From: Bacillus altitudinis 41KF2b
GTDB taxonomy: Bacteria > Bacillota > Bacilli > Bacillales > Bacillaceae
Assembly: GCF_000691145.1 (NCBI RefSeq)
Contig: NZ_ASJC01000020.1
Location: 1-34,362 of the forward strand
DNA: 34,362 nt
Direction: 5' to 3'
Below, in pieces: positions 11,901 to 22,400 of the stretch. The notes below the pieces were generated by a model. It saw nothing but the letters and a program-made list of their open reading frames with translations, searched no databases and was not told where the DNA came from. A program made the position numbers and the translations under genes. The stretch's first letter is position 1. Every line of letters starts with the position of its first letter.

Positions 11901-14900
11901 AAATCGCCAGCTTCTCTTTTGATGCTTTTACGTATGAAATATGGGGAGCCCTTTTAAACGGGGGAAGGCTCATACTGACGGATCGAAATACCATTTTATC
12001 AATGGATACATTAGCGGAAGCACTAAAAACTTATCAGATTACAACAGGGTTTCTGACTGTGCCGCTGTTCAACCGTTTAACAGAAGAACATCCAGAAGCT
12101 TTATCTGGTCTTCATGCATTATTGATCGGCGGAGATGCCTTATCAGCCGCTCATATCCGAAAAGCACTACCGTATTTGCCTGAAGGGCTTTTAAATGGAT
12201 ATGGACCAACAGAGAATACGACGTTCTCCTGTGTGCATCACATTCGAGCACTAGAAGAAGATCAGGCGACGGTCCCGATTGGACAGCCTATTGCTTATTC
12301 ACAAGCTTATGTATTAGATGACCAAATGCAGCCAGTTCCGCAAGGCGTCATCGGCGAAATTTATGTTGGCGGCACAGGGCTAGCACTTGGTTACCTTGGA
12401 GATGAAGAAAAAACAGCATCATCATTTATCCCGCATCCTTTCCAAGAAGGAGCGCGTTTATATAAAACAGGCGATATGGGCCGCTGGCTGTCAAATGGCA
12501 TCATTGACTGTCTTGGAAGAATCGATCATCAAGTGAAAATTCGTGGACACCGCGTGGAATGCGGAGAAATTGAAGCCGCTATGCTGACATTTGATGACAT
12601 CACAGAATGTGCCGTTATCCCGCATCAGCATGAGAGTGGTCATAAGCGATTGATCGGTTATTTTGTCCAAAAAGGCGGCATGACCACGCAAGACATTCGC
12701 CAAAACTTAAAAGACATCCTGCCAGATTATATGGTGCCAAGCCTATTAATAGAGCTGGATGAATTACCGCTTACGCCAAATGGAAAGGTAGACCAAAAGC
12801 GTCTTCCACCGCCAGAGTGGAGACAAGAAGAAGTAGAAACAGCCATTGACAAAGCAGCTACTGAGGAAGAACGTGTGTTAGAAAAAGTGTGGTCTCAGCT
12901 GCTAGGCGTTCCTTCTATTGGCGTCCATGATAACTACTTTGAGCTTGGCGGAGATTCCATTATTGTCATACAAATGGTGGCACGCTTAGCACAGGAAGGC
13001 TACGTCATCCAGCCGAGAGATGTATTTGAAAAACAGACCATCTCACAACTCGCACAAGCGATGAGAAAGTCAGAGGTCTCTACGGTCTATGATCAATCAC
13101 CTGTGACAGGAGAGGTTCGTCTTCTCCCGATTCAATCATGGTTCTTTGAGCAATCGATGACCAATCAAGATTATTGGAATCTATCGGCGCATATTGAAAT
13201 GAAGCGATCTGTTCCACATGAACAGTTAACACAGGTTCTTTCAAAACTGGTCGATCATCACGATATGCTGAGAGCTATATATACAAAAGAGGCAGATGGC
13301 ACATGGATTCAAACCATTCGTGAGCCTGGTGTCACACCTTGTGTCACATTCTTTGATGTGACGGATGTGTCTCAAGAGGAAGCACGGGAACAAATCCGCT
13401 TGGAGACAAGTGCCTGTCAAGGAACATTGTCATTACAGCGCGGAGAAGTGATCAAAGCGATTCTTTTCCATACAGGTGAAGACACGTCTGAGCTCTTTAT
13501 TGCTGCACACCATCTCGTCATGGATGGCATATCATGGCGCATGATACAAGAAGATGTACTAAATGGATTGAAACAGCTTGCTTCGGGGCAGGACATCATA
13601 TTTGCGAAAAAAACCGCTTCCTATAAGCAGTGGGCAGATGCCTTATATGAATATGCACAAACAGATCAATTACAAGCGCAGGCCTCTTTTTGGCAAAAAA
13701 TCAAGGATCAAGAGGAAGAAGGTTCTCCTTTCCAACTGCCTGCGCTTTCTAATATAGAAGAACATGCAGAGATCCTGTCGGTTCAGCTCACAAAGGAACA
13801 AACAGATATGTTACTTAGACAGGCCTCACAAGCATACCGAACAGAGATTAACGATTTACTGTTATCAGGCCTCACGCAAGCAATTGGAAAGCCAATGCTC
13901 ATCACGTTAGAAGGGCATGGACGCGAGGATTTATTTGAACAGATGGATTTGTCACGGACAGTCGGCTGGTTTACAAGCTCTTATCCTATTTTTATTCCTT
14001 TTATTCAAACCGATGTTGCAAGACAAATCAAAGACGTCAAAGAAACCTTACGAGCTGTGCCGCAAAAGGGAATCGGCTACGGTTTGCTTCAATATATGAC
14101 AGAATCTCGTTTACTCAAAACGGTAACGCCGCAGATGAGCTTTAATTACCTCGGTCAGTTAGATCAGGCAGATGGCGAAGCCAAGCTTTATATAGCAGAC
14201 GAACGAAATGGACATGTTCACGATCCGAAAGCAGAAAGACAGCATTTGATCGATGTGTATGGATATGTGACAGATGGTCAGTTGCAGATGAACTTTATGA
14301 TCAATCGAGAACTGCTGCAAGATCAAGAGGTGCGGTTGTTACCTGAACGTTTTAAAGAAAAAATGGAGATCATCTTGACGCATTGTGTTGAAACGAGCGG
14401 CGGCTTTACACCATCTGATTTTCCGATGGTTCAGCTCACGCAAAAGCAAATAGATGAACTTCCAGACAATGTAGTCGATGTGTATCCGCTGTCTCCAATG
14501 CAGCAAGGAATGCTGTTTCATGCACTGCTAAATCAAGACTCACAAGCTTATTTTGGTCAGGTGCATATGACACTCGAAGGCTTAACAAACGGCGATGCCT
14601 ATGAACAAGCTTGGAATCTTCTTGTAGAACGTCATTCCATTTTGAGAACAAAATTCGCTTGGGAAGGGCTGAAGGAGCCTGTTCAGTTCATTCAATCAGA
14701 AGGAAGCATCCATCTCACTCAGCACGATGTGCGCCACCTGAGTGACGAGGAGCAAGAAGAGACAATCGAACACTTTTTAGTATCTGATCGTTCAAAGGAT
14801 TTCAATTTAGACCATATAGATGAACCGCTTATTCGGATTGCTTTATTCCGTTGTGATGAGGAAAGATGCACGTTTGTCTTTAGTTTTCATCACATTTTAA

Positions 14901-16126
14901 TCGATGGATGGAGTTTGTTCAGCTTTATTCAGGAATCCTTTGCGCTTTATCGCTCTCTTGTGGACGAACGAGAGATCAGTCTTTCTACAGTCCGTCCATA
15001 TAAAGATTTTATCGAATGGCTGCAAAAGCAGGATCAAGAGAAGGCGCAAGAATTCTGGCAGCGTTATATGTCAGGCGTAGAGGAAGCGACACCGCTTCCA
15101 GGAGACGGCGAAGAACATGCTTTAGACCAAGAAGTAAGCATGGCGCAGTCCAGCGTCAAATTGACGCCAGAGATGCAGCAGAAGCTGGAGAAGATGACTG
15201 GCAAGCAGAAGGTCACGATGAGCACACTGATTCAATCAGCGTGGGGACTGCTCTTGCACCTTCATTCGGGCGCAGAGGATGTCATATTTGGGGTGACCGT
15301 ATCTGGCCGGCCAGCCGACTTACCAGAAGTGGAAAGCATGACAGGGCTCTTTATTAACACATTGCCGCTTCGTTTACCGATCCATTCGGACTGGACGATT
15401 GCACGATTGCTCGCCCATACACAGGAAACCGTTTTTCAGATGAGAGAATACGAGTATACCGTACTGCCAGATATTCAGCAGATGACGGAAATTCCAAATG
15501 GAGAGGCATTGTTTCACAGCATTGTCGTGTTTGAAAACTATCCGATTGAGTCCATTGAGCCGTATGGCGTACGCATTTTAGACATCGCCAGTCATGAAGA
15601 AACAAATTATGACTTAACCCTTGTCGCAGTGCCGGGAGATACGCTGGAGCTTCGGATCACATACAACTTAAATCAATATACAAAAAAGCAAATACAAACG
15701 CTGATGCAGCAGCTGATTCACACACTTGAAGCCATGACAGAACAAGTGGATACGCCGCTATCTTCCTTCACAATTGTGACAAATGAGGAAAAAGAGCGGA
15801 TGATCAGTGATTGGGCGAAAAACGCACATGTCAGCGTGCTATACCCAGACCAAGAAGAAATATATGCAGGCGTACATGATTCTACCTATGAAACGGAAAT
15901 ATATGTCCTGAATGAAGAACATCAGCTCATGCCGGTTGGATTTCCTGGAGATATTTTTATCGGCGCAAAAGAGATCAAAGCACTTTTTGGAGAGCTAGCC
16001 GATTGGATGGAGGCGCATAAAATTCCGCATCCATTCAAACATCAAACAGGCGAATACCTTTATCCGACAGGGGATGTCGGCGTTTGGTCGGAAGAAAGCA
16101 AGATTCAGATTTTGGATTGGATGTAG
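5981..16126 (+). CDS. stsA: Depsipeptide synthetase subunit 1 (StsA/CesA-like): keto-acid A-KR-T, C-A-T-E, C, A-domain remnant
   Basis: 3381 aa, close to what I recall for CesA of cereulide. There is no leading C domain, so it starts a chain. Domains: 1-85 half of a split pseudo-Asub; 85-640 keto-acid-type A domain (LTSGSTG near 260, WMPLDHIGG with D304, FGMSE near 412, A10 lysine K636); 650-1135 ketoreductase with GGLGGIG near 914, K1027, S1051, Y1064, N1068; 1140-1235 second pseudo-Asub half; carrier S1269; C domain with HHIVSDG 1461-1467; A domain 1788-2270, code read as D-A-Y-F-L-G-G-T-F-K (Val-like, uncertain); carrier S2326; epimerase with HHLVMDG 2510-2516; D-accepting C domain with HHILIDG 2970-2976; 3285-3381 decayed A-domain piece. 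The KR should reduce the bound alpha-keto acid to a hydroxy acid, and the epimerase implies a D-residue second. RBS AAAGGAAAGGAA precedes ATG. The sts name follows my memory of B. stratosphericus StsA. Confidence 0.9.
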   Translation: MKPSTINQTSRHESMDAILQDVKTTILQTNEIERFAVFSREKTIRPRPYHLSHLFLDKHIEQEAAAEAIQTQKAVPALADMPPALSYGGDLDVTQGAQTLQDVLTEAAKTTNGLTYIVNSKNELTQSYAQLQGDAERVLTGLRALGLKAGDPVFFQFSSNHAMVTAFWACVLGGFVPTLVSAAPTYREMNAAVKKLHHAWKLLEHPLILTDDSLIEEVQGLAFLWHTDQLRVAAVEPMLTLERDTAAHPAAPDDSVFFILTSGSTGMPKCVEHSHRSVLANVKGTVAANQFTQEDVSLDWMPLDHIGGIVMFHLVNVYTGCEQIRARTDDFIAQPLRWLDWMDRYRATKTWAPNFAFAMINDYEKEISSGSWDLSAMTCMINGAEAVVPKTIHRFLHLLAPHGLKGDVIRPAFGMSEISSAVVFSFAIERGDENSGVLTFEETSLTEQLRPAEARETGTVSFTELGKPIPGITIRIVNHQHELLPEDHIGRVQIKGPTTMKGYYRNDEANQEVFQADGWFHTGDLGFLHEGRLTLTSREKDMIIINGKNYHNYEIEAIAEEVPGVETSFVAACSVRMEASASDELILFFTPKLYEPAYIMRASQHIKSHIATKMGLSASRIIPVQKHAFPKTSSGKIERAQLKTRWQEGEFDEMIMEMDMRLENEHTLPDWSYQKKWIPAPLDAADKQIIGDVVIFADPLGLADQLKSFANSEQTYITVEPGQAFKQLTHTHFIIHPNRPSDYEQLFETLRSYGVSVKHIIHLWNYTNQEDKLYVDKAKQAQKTGSMSALFLTKAISVYEEQVAITFVSAHAMNVPEDQIHDVEKATTVGLMTAIQHEWPFIKVQCLDFSLAESVSSHSHAMAIMAELTHDQDRHVAAYRQGVRYIPFLAPLHLEKEQKRKEPPFESSGLYVITGGLGGIGRLVSEHLLTSYQAHLVLLGRKEREALSSDQQETLSLLEKQAKVHGGKVLYEKADITAEKEVEAIISRHEVAGNRRLDGIIHFAGIIQEELLADMTSVSLNDMYEAKVYGTIALHEAASKRRNVLFLSSSSARTLKGGMTVGAYCAANEFVEQFAHYQKLTSTVKPYCFSFSMWDEIGMSEGSMIKGILKERGYLPISKQAGFQTMLACLMTDAPLIYTGLDRSKKEIHEMVHADAEMQTEQTFYVFFKTDQTKAVEERLYQSIHTCLQSRLSGEYAVHLFPEEYWKETEDGTPDEAYFHELIEESGMDSDNRAPHTETEKLLAHIWSELLGVSDVNCGDHFFLLGGHSLKATQMLSAVRQKTGFDVPLAVLFEHTRLGELADWIDSNAKADEVIPMRKMEKGQEIPMSYAQQRQWFLYQLEPDLPFYNNTISFRMNGPLDIKVLQESLHHMVERHESLRTSFTMSGDEPVQVIHEQMALPELEVMDLSGIAASQEEKEQKAAEWAKEEASTPFQLEHEALFRVKLIRLSPAEHILLMSIHHIVSDGWSIGIVARELSEWYTAAIEGREPHLPALPIQYADYAMWQKEYLTGEPLGKQLAYWKEQFAAPVEDLVLPYDHPRPAVQSYKGKTKTYQLSKSLSKKIAALSKKTDSTLYMTLLSAFSTLLHRLSSQDEFVIGSVIAGRNRTEMEHLIGFFVNTLALRIDHSGNPAFTELLERVKETTVGAYAHQDVPFEMVVDELNIVRDASKQPLFQVMFVLQNLPLEASPMGEATSVLAIEDNDTAKFDLSLFVFEGAEGLQLKLEYHADLFSDDTMERFLAYYEHLLEGICENPAQPIRQVNFLPEKEKHQLLYEWSGKTDQPKGPLLMTERFEAQVKKTPHAVALEFQGDEWTYQELHEKVDRLAAYLQQRGVTPHEPVGLLIDRSPEMILGVLAIVKAGGAYVPIDPEYPDARIDYMLRDTGIQLLLTKNEWLKKVSIHQTELICLDQGYEEFLPEAEVMPAALRPDGLAYINYTSGSTGQPKGVLIPHQAVVRLVCETDYVTLNEQTRILQIASFSFDAFTYEIWGALLNGGRLILTDRNTILSMDTLAEALKTYQITTGFLTVPLFNRLTEEHPEALSGLHALLIGGDALSAAHIRKALPYLPEGLLNGYGPTENTTFSCVHHIRALEEDQATVPIGQPIAYSQAYVLDDQMQPVPQGVIGEIYVGGTGLALGYLGDEEKTASSFIPHPFQEGARLYKTGDMGRWLSNGIIDCLGRIDHQVKIRGHRVECGEIEAAMLTFDDITECAVIPHQHESGHKRLIGYFVQKGGMTTQDIRQNLKDILPDYMVPSLLIELDELPLTPNGKVDQKRLPPPEWRQEEVETAIDKAATEEERVLEKVWSQLLGVPSIGVHDNYFELGGDSIIVIQMVARLAQEGYVIQPRDVFEKQTISQLAQAMRKSEVSTVYDQSPVTGEVRLLPIQSWFFEQSMTNQDYWNLSAHIEMKRSVPHEQLTQVLSKLVDHHDMLRAIYTKEADGTWIQTIREPGVTPCVTFFDVTDVSQEEAREQIRLETSACQGTLSLQRGEVIKAILFHTGEDTSELFIAAHHLVMDGISWRMIQEDVLNGLKQLASGQDIIFAKKTASYKQWADALYEYAQTDQLQAQASFWQKIKDQEEEGSPFQLPALSNIEEHAEILSVQLTKEQTDMLLRQASQAYRTEINDLLLSGLTQAIGKPMLITLEGHGREDLFEQMDLSRTVGWFTSSYPIFIPFIQTDVARQIKDVKETLRAVPQKGIGYGLLQYMTESRLLKTVTPQMSFNYLGQLDQADGEAKLYIADERNGHVHDPKAERQHLIDVYGYVTDGQLQMNFMINRELLQDQEVRLLPERFKEKMEIILTHCVETSGGFTPSDFPMVQLTQKQIDELPDNVVDVYPLSPMQQGMLFHALLNQDSQAYFGQVHMTLEGLTNGDAYEQAWNLLVERHSILRTKFAWEGLKEPVQFIQSEGSIHLTQHDVRHLSDEEQEETIEHFLVSDRSKDFNLDHIDEPLIRIALFRCDEERCTFVFSFHHILIDGWSLFSFIQESFALYRSLVDEREISLSTVRPYKDFIEWLQKQDQEKAQEFWQRYMSGVEEATPLPGDGEEHALDQEVSMAQSSVKLTPEMQQKLEKMTGKQKVTMSTLIQSAWGLLLHLHSGAEDVIFGVTVSGRPADLPEVESMTGLFINTLPLRLPIHSDWTIARLLAHTQETVFQMREYEYTVLPDIQQMTEIPNGEALFHSIVVFENYPIESIEPYGVRILDIASHEETNYDLTLVAVPGDTLELRITYNLNQYTKKQIQTLMQQLIHTLEAMTEQVDTPLSSFTIVTNEEKERMISDWAKNAHVSVLYPDQEEIYAGVHDSTYETEIYVLNEEHQLMPVGFPGDIFIGAKEIKALFGELADWMEAHKIPHPFKHQTGEYLYPTGDVGVWSEESKIQILDWM
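15833..16126 (+). other. Decayed A-domain core fragment at StsA C-terminus
   Basis: Residues about 3285-3381 follow the last C domain. They resemble only the stretch between A5 and A8 of an adenylation core: IYVLNEEHQLMPVGFPGD matches the usual YVLD..LQPVPVGVPGE strand pair, IPHPF matches the A6-A7 linker, and YLYPTGDVGVWS matches YRTGDLGRW of A7. Motifs A1 to A5 (ATP P-loop, substrate pocket) are absent, so it cannot activate a substrate. It stops just before the A8 hinge, and the rest of such a domain opens the next gene. Confidence 0.75.
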
Positions 16127-16130
16127 GAGG
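16125..16130 (+). promoter_or_regulatory. Shine-Dalgarno AGGAGG of stsB, overlapping stsA stop
   Basis: A consensus AGGAGG begins inside the stsA TAG stop (16124-16126) and lies 9 bp before ATG 16140. It fixes the start of stsB at 16140 rather than the in-frame ATG 16074 inside stsA. It also shows that the stop is a real gene boundary with coupled translation rather than a sequencing error. Confidence 0.85.
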
Positions 16131-16139
16131 AGAAGAAGA

Positions 16140-16484
16140 ATGCTAGTTAGTAGACGAAAAGGAAATGCAGCAAATCATATTGTCAGGATCAATGGAAAAC
16201 GAATCGATCTCAAAGCATTAGAGAAAGTCTTCATGCTTCACTTTCCACTAAAGGAATGTGCGCTCATCCCGAAGAAAAATCGAGAAGGAGGCCTATCGCT
16301 TGTGCTTTTTGCACAGGCGAAGGACCCTTCGCTGAAAAGAGAGGATTTGATGAAAGGCCCGCTTCATCCTGATGAAGTGCCAGCCGCACTCGTCCTCGTC
16401 CCTTCCTTGCCGCGAAAAGAAAGTGGAGCGGTCGATACCGAGGCGCTGCTTGCCATTGATGTACTAGATGAAGAGGAACGAAGA
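16140..16484 (+). other. Orphan Asub-like segment at StsB N-terminus
   Basis: Residues 1-115 follow the A-domain pattern from the A8 hinge to the end: HIVRINGKRIDLKALE (like [15 protein letters not shown]), then CALIPKK..GGLSLVLFA, then EVPAALVLVPSLPRKESGAVD (like MVPSAFV.LD.LPLTPNGKVD). The catalytic A10 lysine is replaced by Ala97. It supplies the half missing from the StsA C-terminus, so together they trace one degenerate A domain cut at its hinge between two proteins. Confidence 0.75.
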
Positions 16485-19400
16485 AAGATAGAAGAGCGCA
16501 CGAAAGCCATAGATGGAGTAGAGGAAGCAGCTGTTTTGATAGAGAGTCAGACAGAAAAACAAACACCTTATCATTTAGATGACCTCTTCCCGGATAGACA
16601 GCGTACAAATGGAAACGAATCGTTTTCAAAAGATGAAGTCAGCCAAACCATACAATCCTCCGTACAAGAAAAACCACCAGCTCTTGTTTATGGAGGTGAT
16701 GTGATCAGAAAACCAGGTACACCAGTCACATTGACAGAGGTACTGATCCGAGCCGCCTTTATGTCACCAAATCGCGGAGTCACGTATCTCAAAGAAGGCG
16801 GTCATGAGGTGATCCAGACTTACCCGGAATTGCTCACAGGAGCGGAACGTGTCCTATCTGGATTAAGGGCAGCCGGACTTTCAAACGGCGATCAAGTGCT
16901 GCTTCAATTGAAAGACCATCAAGATTTTATCACGGTATTCTGGGGCTGTATTCTCGGTGGAATCATTCCAACCCCAGTCTCTGTACCGCCTGTGTATGAT
17001 GAAATGAATCAAGGCGTGAACAAGCTCAAGGGCGTGTTTCAGCTGCAAAATGAGCCATTCATTATTACAAACGAAGCGAGTGCTGAGGACATTGCAGGGC
17101 TACGTAAAACGTTTGAATCAAAAGCGATTCCGATTTTAACAATCGAAACATTACTTGCCTGTGATCCAGATGAACAGCATTATGAACCAGAGCCGGATGA
17201 GCCTGTGCTTCAGCTGCTGTCCTCAGGAAGTACGGGTGTGCCAAAGTGTATCCGGCACAACCATCAAAGCATTTTATCTAGAATCATTTCCTTTGAGCAG
17301 GCAAATGGTTTCACGCATGAGGATGTATCAATGAACTGGATGCCGCTTGATCATGTAGGGGGCATTGTCATGTTTCATGTCCATGATGTGTACCTCGGCT
17401 GCCAGCAAATTAGTCCATCCATTGACCAATTTATCGAACGTCCGATGGTGTGGCTGGATTGGGTAGAAAGATACGGTGTCACAAGGACGTGGGCGCCAAA
17501 CTTTGCCTTTGCGATGATGAATGAATATGAAGACGACATTCGCAAAGGGAGCTGGGATCTCTCCACCTTGACTTATATCATGAACGCCGCCGAAGCAGTT
17601 GTTCCTAAAGTGACGCAGCGTTTCATGCACATCATGGGTGAGCACGGATTAAGCCGCCATGCGATGGTGCCGGCTTATGGCATGTCAGAAACATCATCAG
17701 CCATTGTCCAGTCAAAAGAATTCATGCGTCATGATGATCAGGATGGACAACTGACCATTGATCAGACCTCATTAACAAGTGAGATTCAATATGTGACGCA
17801 CGATCATCCGCACAAGATGACCTTTACAGAAGTTGGTGCACCAATCCCTTCTGTATGGATTCGGATTGTTGATGAGCATCACCATGTGCTGCCAGAAGAT
17901 CAAGTCGGCCGCTTGCAGGTGAAGAGTCCAACGATTATGATGGGCTACTATCAAAATGAGGAAGCCAATGAAGAAGTATTTGCGGAAAACGGCTGGTTTC
18001 ATACAGGAGATTTAGGATTTATTCATGAAGGGCGTCTAGTCCTCACAGGACGGGAAAAGGATATCATCGTCATCAACGGCGCGAACTATTTGAATTACGA
18101 AATTGAGGCCGTTGTGGAAGAGGTTGAGGGGGTTGAAGTCACATTTGCCGCTGCGTACGGCATTTACAATCCCGAATCAAGTAATGACACACTCGCCGTC
18201 TTTTTTGTCACGGAGAAGGATTCGATAGAGGATCAAATCACAATGATTCAGCAGATTAGAGAGAGCATCATTCGCAAAATGGGAATCGAACCTGACCATA
18301 TCATTCCGGTGAAAAAAGACCAATTTCCGAAAACAGAAAGCGGAAAAATCCAACGTGCCCAACTAGGTGCGGCACTGAAAGATGGGGTGTTTCATGACAT
18401 TGAACGTGCACTTGATCTTGCTTCGGAAAATGAACAAACCCTCCCAGATTGGTTCTTTAAACGTATTTGGGTAAAAGAGAATAGCGGTCCATCTCAGCCG
18501 GTATCCACTGATCATGTACTCGTATTTGAGGATGAAAAAGCGCTTTATCCATCGCTTTATACACAATTTGAACAAATGAACCTGCCTTATGTTTCTGTGA
18601 AAAAGGGTCATGAATTTTTACGCCTGTCAAAAGGGATGTATCAGATGAACCCTCGAATCAAGGGGGATTACGTCAGGCTTGTGGCGGCGCTTGAAGCCGA
18701 TGAATTAAAAATTGACCGTATGCTCCACTTGTGGAATGTGTCAGACAAGGAGATGATTGCGAGCCCTGCGCAGTTCAAAGAACTGAATGCAAGCACCAGC
18801 CAATCCATTTTGTATTTGTATCAAGCATTGAGACAAGAAAATAAAGAGCCGATGCGTCTCGTTGTTGTCACAAAAGGTGGTCAATTGGTGAAACCGCAAG
18901 ATGAGCTTCATGTGGAGAAAACGTCTCTTGCCGGATTATTAAAAACCATCCCGCAAGAATGGGAAGGGGCAGAAGTGTCTCACCTTGATATTGAAGCGGA
19001 GAATGTGGAACAGGATGCCAAGCATATTGCGGACGAACTAGGTGCGATTCATTTGAAAGCAGAAGTGTCTTACCGGCATGGCCAGCGCCTCGTACCAAAG
19101 CTGGAAAAAGTGAATATGATGACGGCACCTCAGACAGAAGGGTTTTTAGAATATGAAGGCTTGTACTTGCTGACTGGCGGGCTTGGCGGTATTGGATTTG
19201 AACTGTCTAAGCAAATGCTCCAATTTGGCTTGAAGCTCGTGTTAATTGGACGGACATCCCTTGAAGAAGACAGAGAAAAAGAGGCGTCATTCTCACAGCT
19301 TAAAGGTCTGGGAGACGTCCTTTATGTACAAGCCGATGTGACGAATTTATGTGACGTCGAGCAGGCGATTTATGAAGCAGAAAAGCATTTCGGACAGTCG

Positions 19401-22400
19401 ATCCGAGGAGCGCTTCATTTAGCCGGTGCTGGCAATGTATCTGAGCACTTTCAGCATGTGGATACGTACACATTGGCTCATACAACAGAAGAAGATTTCG
19501 TCAAAGAACTTTCAGGGAAGGCAGATGGCGCTTGGGTGCTGCAAGAAGCCTTCAAGCATGACCCGTCAGTTCCACTCGTCTTTTTTGGATCAGTGAATGG
19601 CTATTTTGGCGGCACAACATTTGGTGCATATTCTGCGGCAAACAGCTTTTTAGATGGACTCGCACATGCCCTTACCTATCATGAGGGAAGAAGAGCGATT
19701 TCCTTGAATTTCAGCATGTGGGATAATCTTGGTTTGTCTAAGGGGCATACTGGGGCCGCGCTAACCGTTCGCAAGGGCTTTCAATTGATTGGAAAAAAAC
19801 AAGGACTCCATTCATTATGTCTAGGTGTTCGGCTGAATGAAGCGCATCTATTTATCGGCCTAGATGGGGCGAATCAAGAAATCGCTGAACATCTTCAACC
19901 AGCACCAATACCATTTTTTGAAAAGAAACTGTACTATACGGTGCAATCAGGCAAAGAAGTGGATGCTGACAAGATCACAGACATCATAGAGGGGAACTGG
20001 GACATCAGGCAAGTGGAAGATATACCGAAAAAACAAGATGGCTCTATTGATCACGAAGCCCTCAAACAGTTCCATCACAAACACGCACAGCCGTTTGAAA
20101 AGCAATTGCCAGAAACGAAGACAGAGCAGGTGCTTGCGGCCATATGGGAGGATATTTTAGAAGTCGATCGTGTGTACAAAGAGGATCAATTCTTTGACCT
20201 TGGTGGACATTCATTAAAGGCCACTCAAACGATTTCTCGTATTAATCATGAGTTTTCAATAAAGGCACCGCTAAAAATCTTATTTGAAAGCAAGAATCTG
20301 GCACACTTGGCACAAATGGTCGATGACATCAATGGAGCACCAGCCATTCAGGAAGCCAGCATTCCAAAGCTGGAAAAACGAACAAGCTATGAGCTGTCAC
20401 ATGCTCAAAAGCGAATTTGGTTCTTATCTACATTAGAAAAGAGCCATCATTACAATATATTAGGTGCTTGGAAACTGATGGGCCAAGTACACATCCAAAC
20501 GTTAACAAAGGCGATCGGTCTCTTAACAAAACGTCATGAAGCACTTCGCGCAACATTTCAAACCATTGGCGGCAAGCCGGTTCAAGTCATCCGTGAAGAT
20601 CTTCCGCCATCAGTAACCGTTGCGAATTTCTCATTATTTAATGAAAAAACAAGAGCGAGAAGATTGGAACAGCTGATTCAGCAAGAGGCGAACCGCATCT
20701 ATGACTTAGAACGGGGACCGCTTGCACAGTGGACAATTGTTGATATGGGGAAAGAGGAATATTACTTGCTTTGTGCGCAGCATCATATCATTTCCGATGC
20801 ATGGTCGCTCAGCCTGCTTATTCAAGAATTAGAAGTCGTGTATGGTGCGCTATTATCAGAGAAAACGCCTGAGCTACCTGTACTTGAGATTGAATGGACC
20901 GATTATGTTCATTGGGAGAATGAGCAATTAAAGAACCACCATGAGGCTCAGAGCTATTGGCTAGAAACGTTACAAGGAGAGTTGCCGGTATTAGAGCTCC
21001 CGTTTGACCGTCCTCGTCCGCCGGTTCAAACATTTAATGGGGCTACAGAGCAAATCGTGATAGATGAACCGCTTGTTCGTCGTTTAAATGCCTTGTCGAG
21101 GCAGCAAGGGACAACACTATTTATGACGATGTTGTCAGCCTATTATGTCCTGCTTCACAAGTTGTCTGGACAAACAGATGTCATTGTTGGATCGCCGATC
21201 GCTGGGCGTGATGTCGAACAATCAGAGAAGCTCGTCGGCATGTTTGTCAATACATTGGCGCTGAGACAGGACGTTTCAAAAGCCGATACCTTTACCGATT
21301 TACTGGCAAAGGTGAAAGAAATGACGTTAAAAGCTTTTGAGCATCAGCATTATCCATTCGACAAGCTTGTGGATGACCTTTCAATGGATAGAGACCTAAG
21401 TCGTTCACCGATCTTCCAAGTCGCCATGGGGTATGTCACTGATTCGCTGGATATCAACCTAAAAGGACTGACATCGGAACAAGTGATGGTCCATCATACC
21501 GTCTCTAAATTTGATCTCACCTTGCATGTATTTGAGCAGGAGGACAAGCTGTCTATCCATGTGGAATATAATACGGATTTATTTGAGCAAGAAACGATCC
21601 ACCGTATGATGAATTATTATCTCAATTTGTTAGATGGCATGACGGCTCAGCCTGAACGGACATTCGCTGACTTTTGCGTCATGGACAAAACAGAACAGAA
21701 TGCCATGATCATAGGGAAAAATCAAACTGACACGCCTTATCCAAAGCGTACGCTGCAAGAATTATTTGAAGAACAAGTGCAGCGTGATCCGTACCGGATT
21801 GCTGTATCTTATATGGAAGAGCATATGACGTATCAAGATTTAGACGAGAAGGCGACAAATCTGGCTGCCTATTTACAGTCAAAGGGCGTTGGACCCGGTT
21901 CACTTGTCCCGATGCTGTTTGATCGTTCGTTTGACATGATGGTCTCAGTTCTAGGGATCGTCAAGTCGGGTGCTGCTTATGTACCGATGTCACCTGAGTA
22001 TCCAGATGCCCGCATCGGTCTGATCGTTCGCGATACACAAAGCGATATCATTTTAACCCAGTCGCATCTGATCAATCGTTTAGACGATCTGAGCGGCACA
22101 AAGATTGAAATGGACAAGCCGTTACCAGAAACAGGCGCAGTGTATCAAAGGGAAAAATCGATTGTAGGAGAAGACCAGCTTGCCTATGTGAACTACACTT
22201 CAGGTTCAACAGGCACACCAAAAGGCGTGATGCTTCCTCATGCAGGAGTGGTCCGCTTAGTGAAAGAAACAAACTATATTGAGCTTGGTTCAGAAGATAA
22301 AATGCTTCAGCTGTCTAACTATGCATTTGATGCCTTTACCTTTGAATTATGGGGAATGTTGCTAAGTGGCGGTCAGCTGGTTCTGATCCCGAAATATGCT

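Noticed and set aside
16074..16139. stsB starting at the in-frame ATG 16074 inside stsA
   Set aside because: No ribosome site there and an Arg-rich, low-quality extension; AGGAGG at 16125-16130 fits ATG 16140.
16120..16145. stsA and stsB as one gene broken by frameshift or sequencing error
   Set aside because: A perfect Shine-Dalgarno and start follow the stop, and the separate sizes resemble CesA and CesB.
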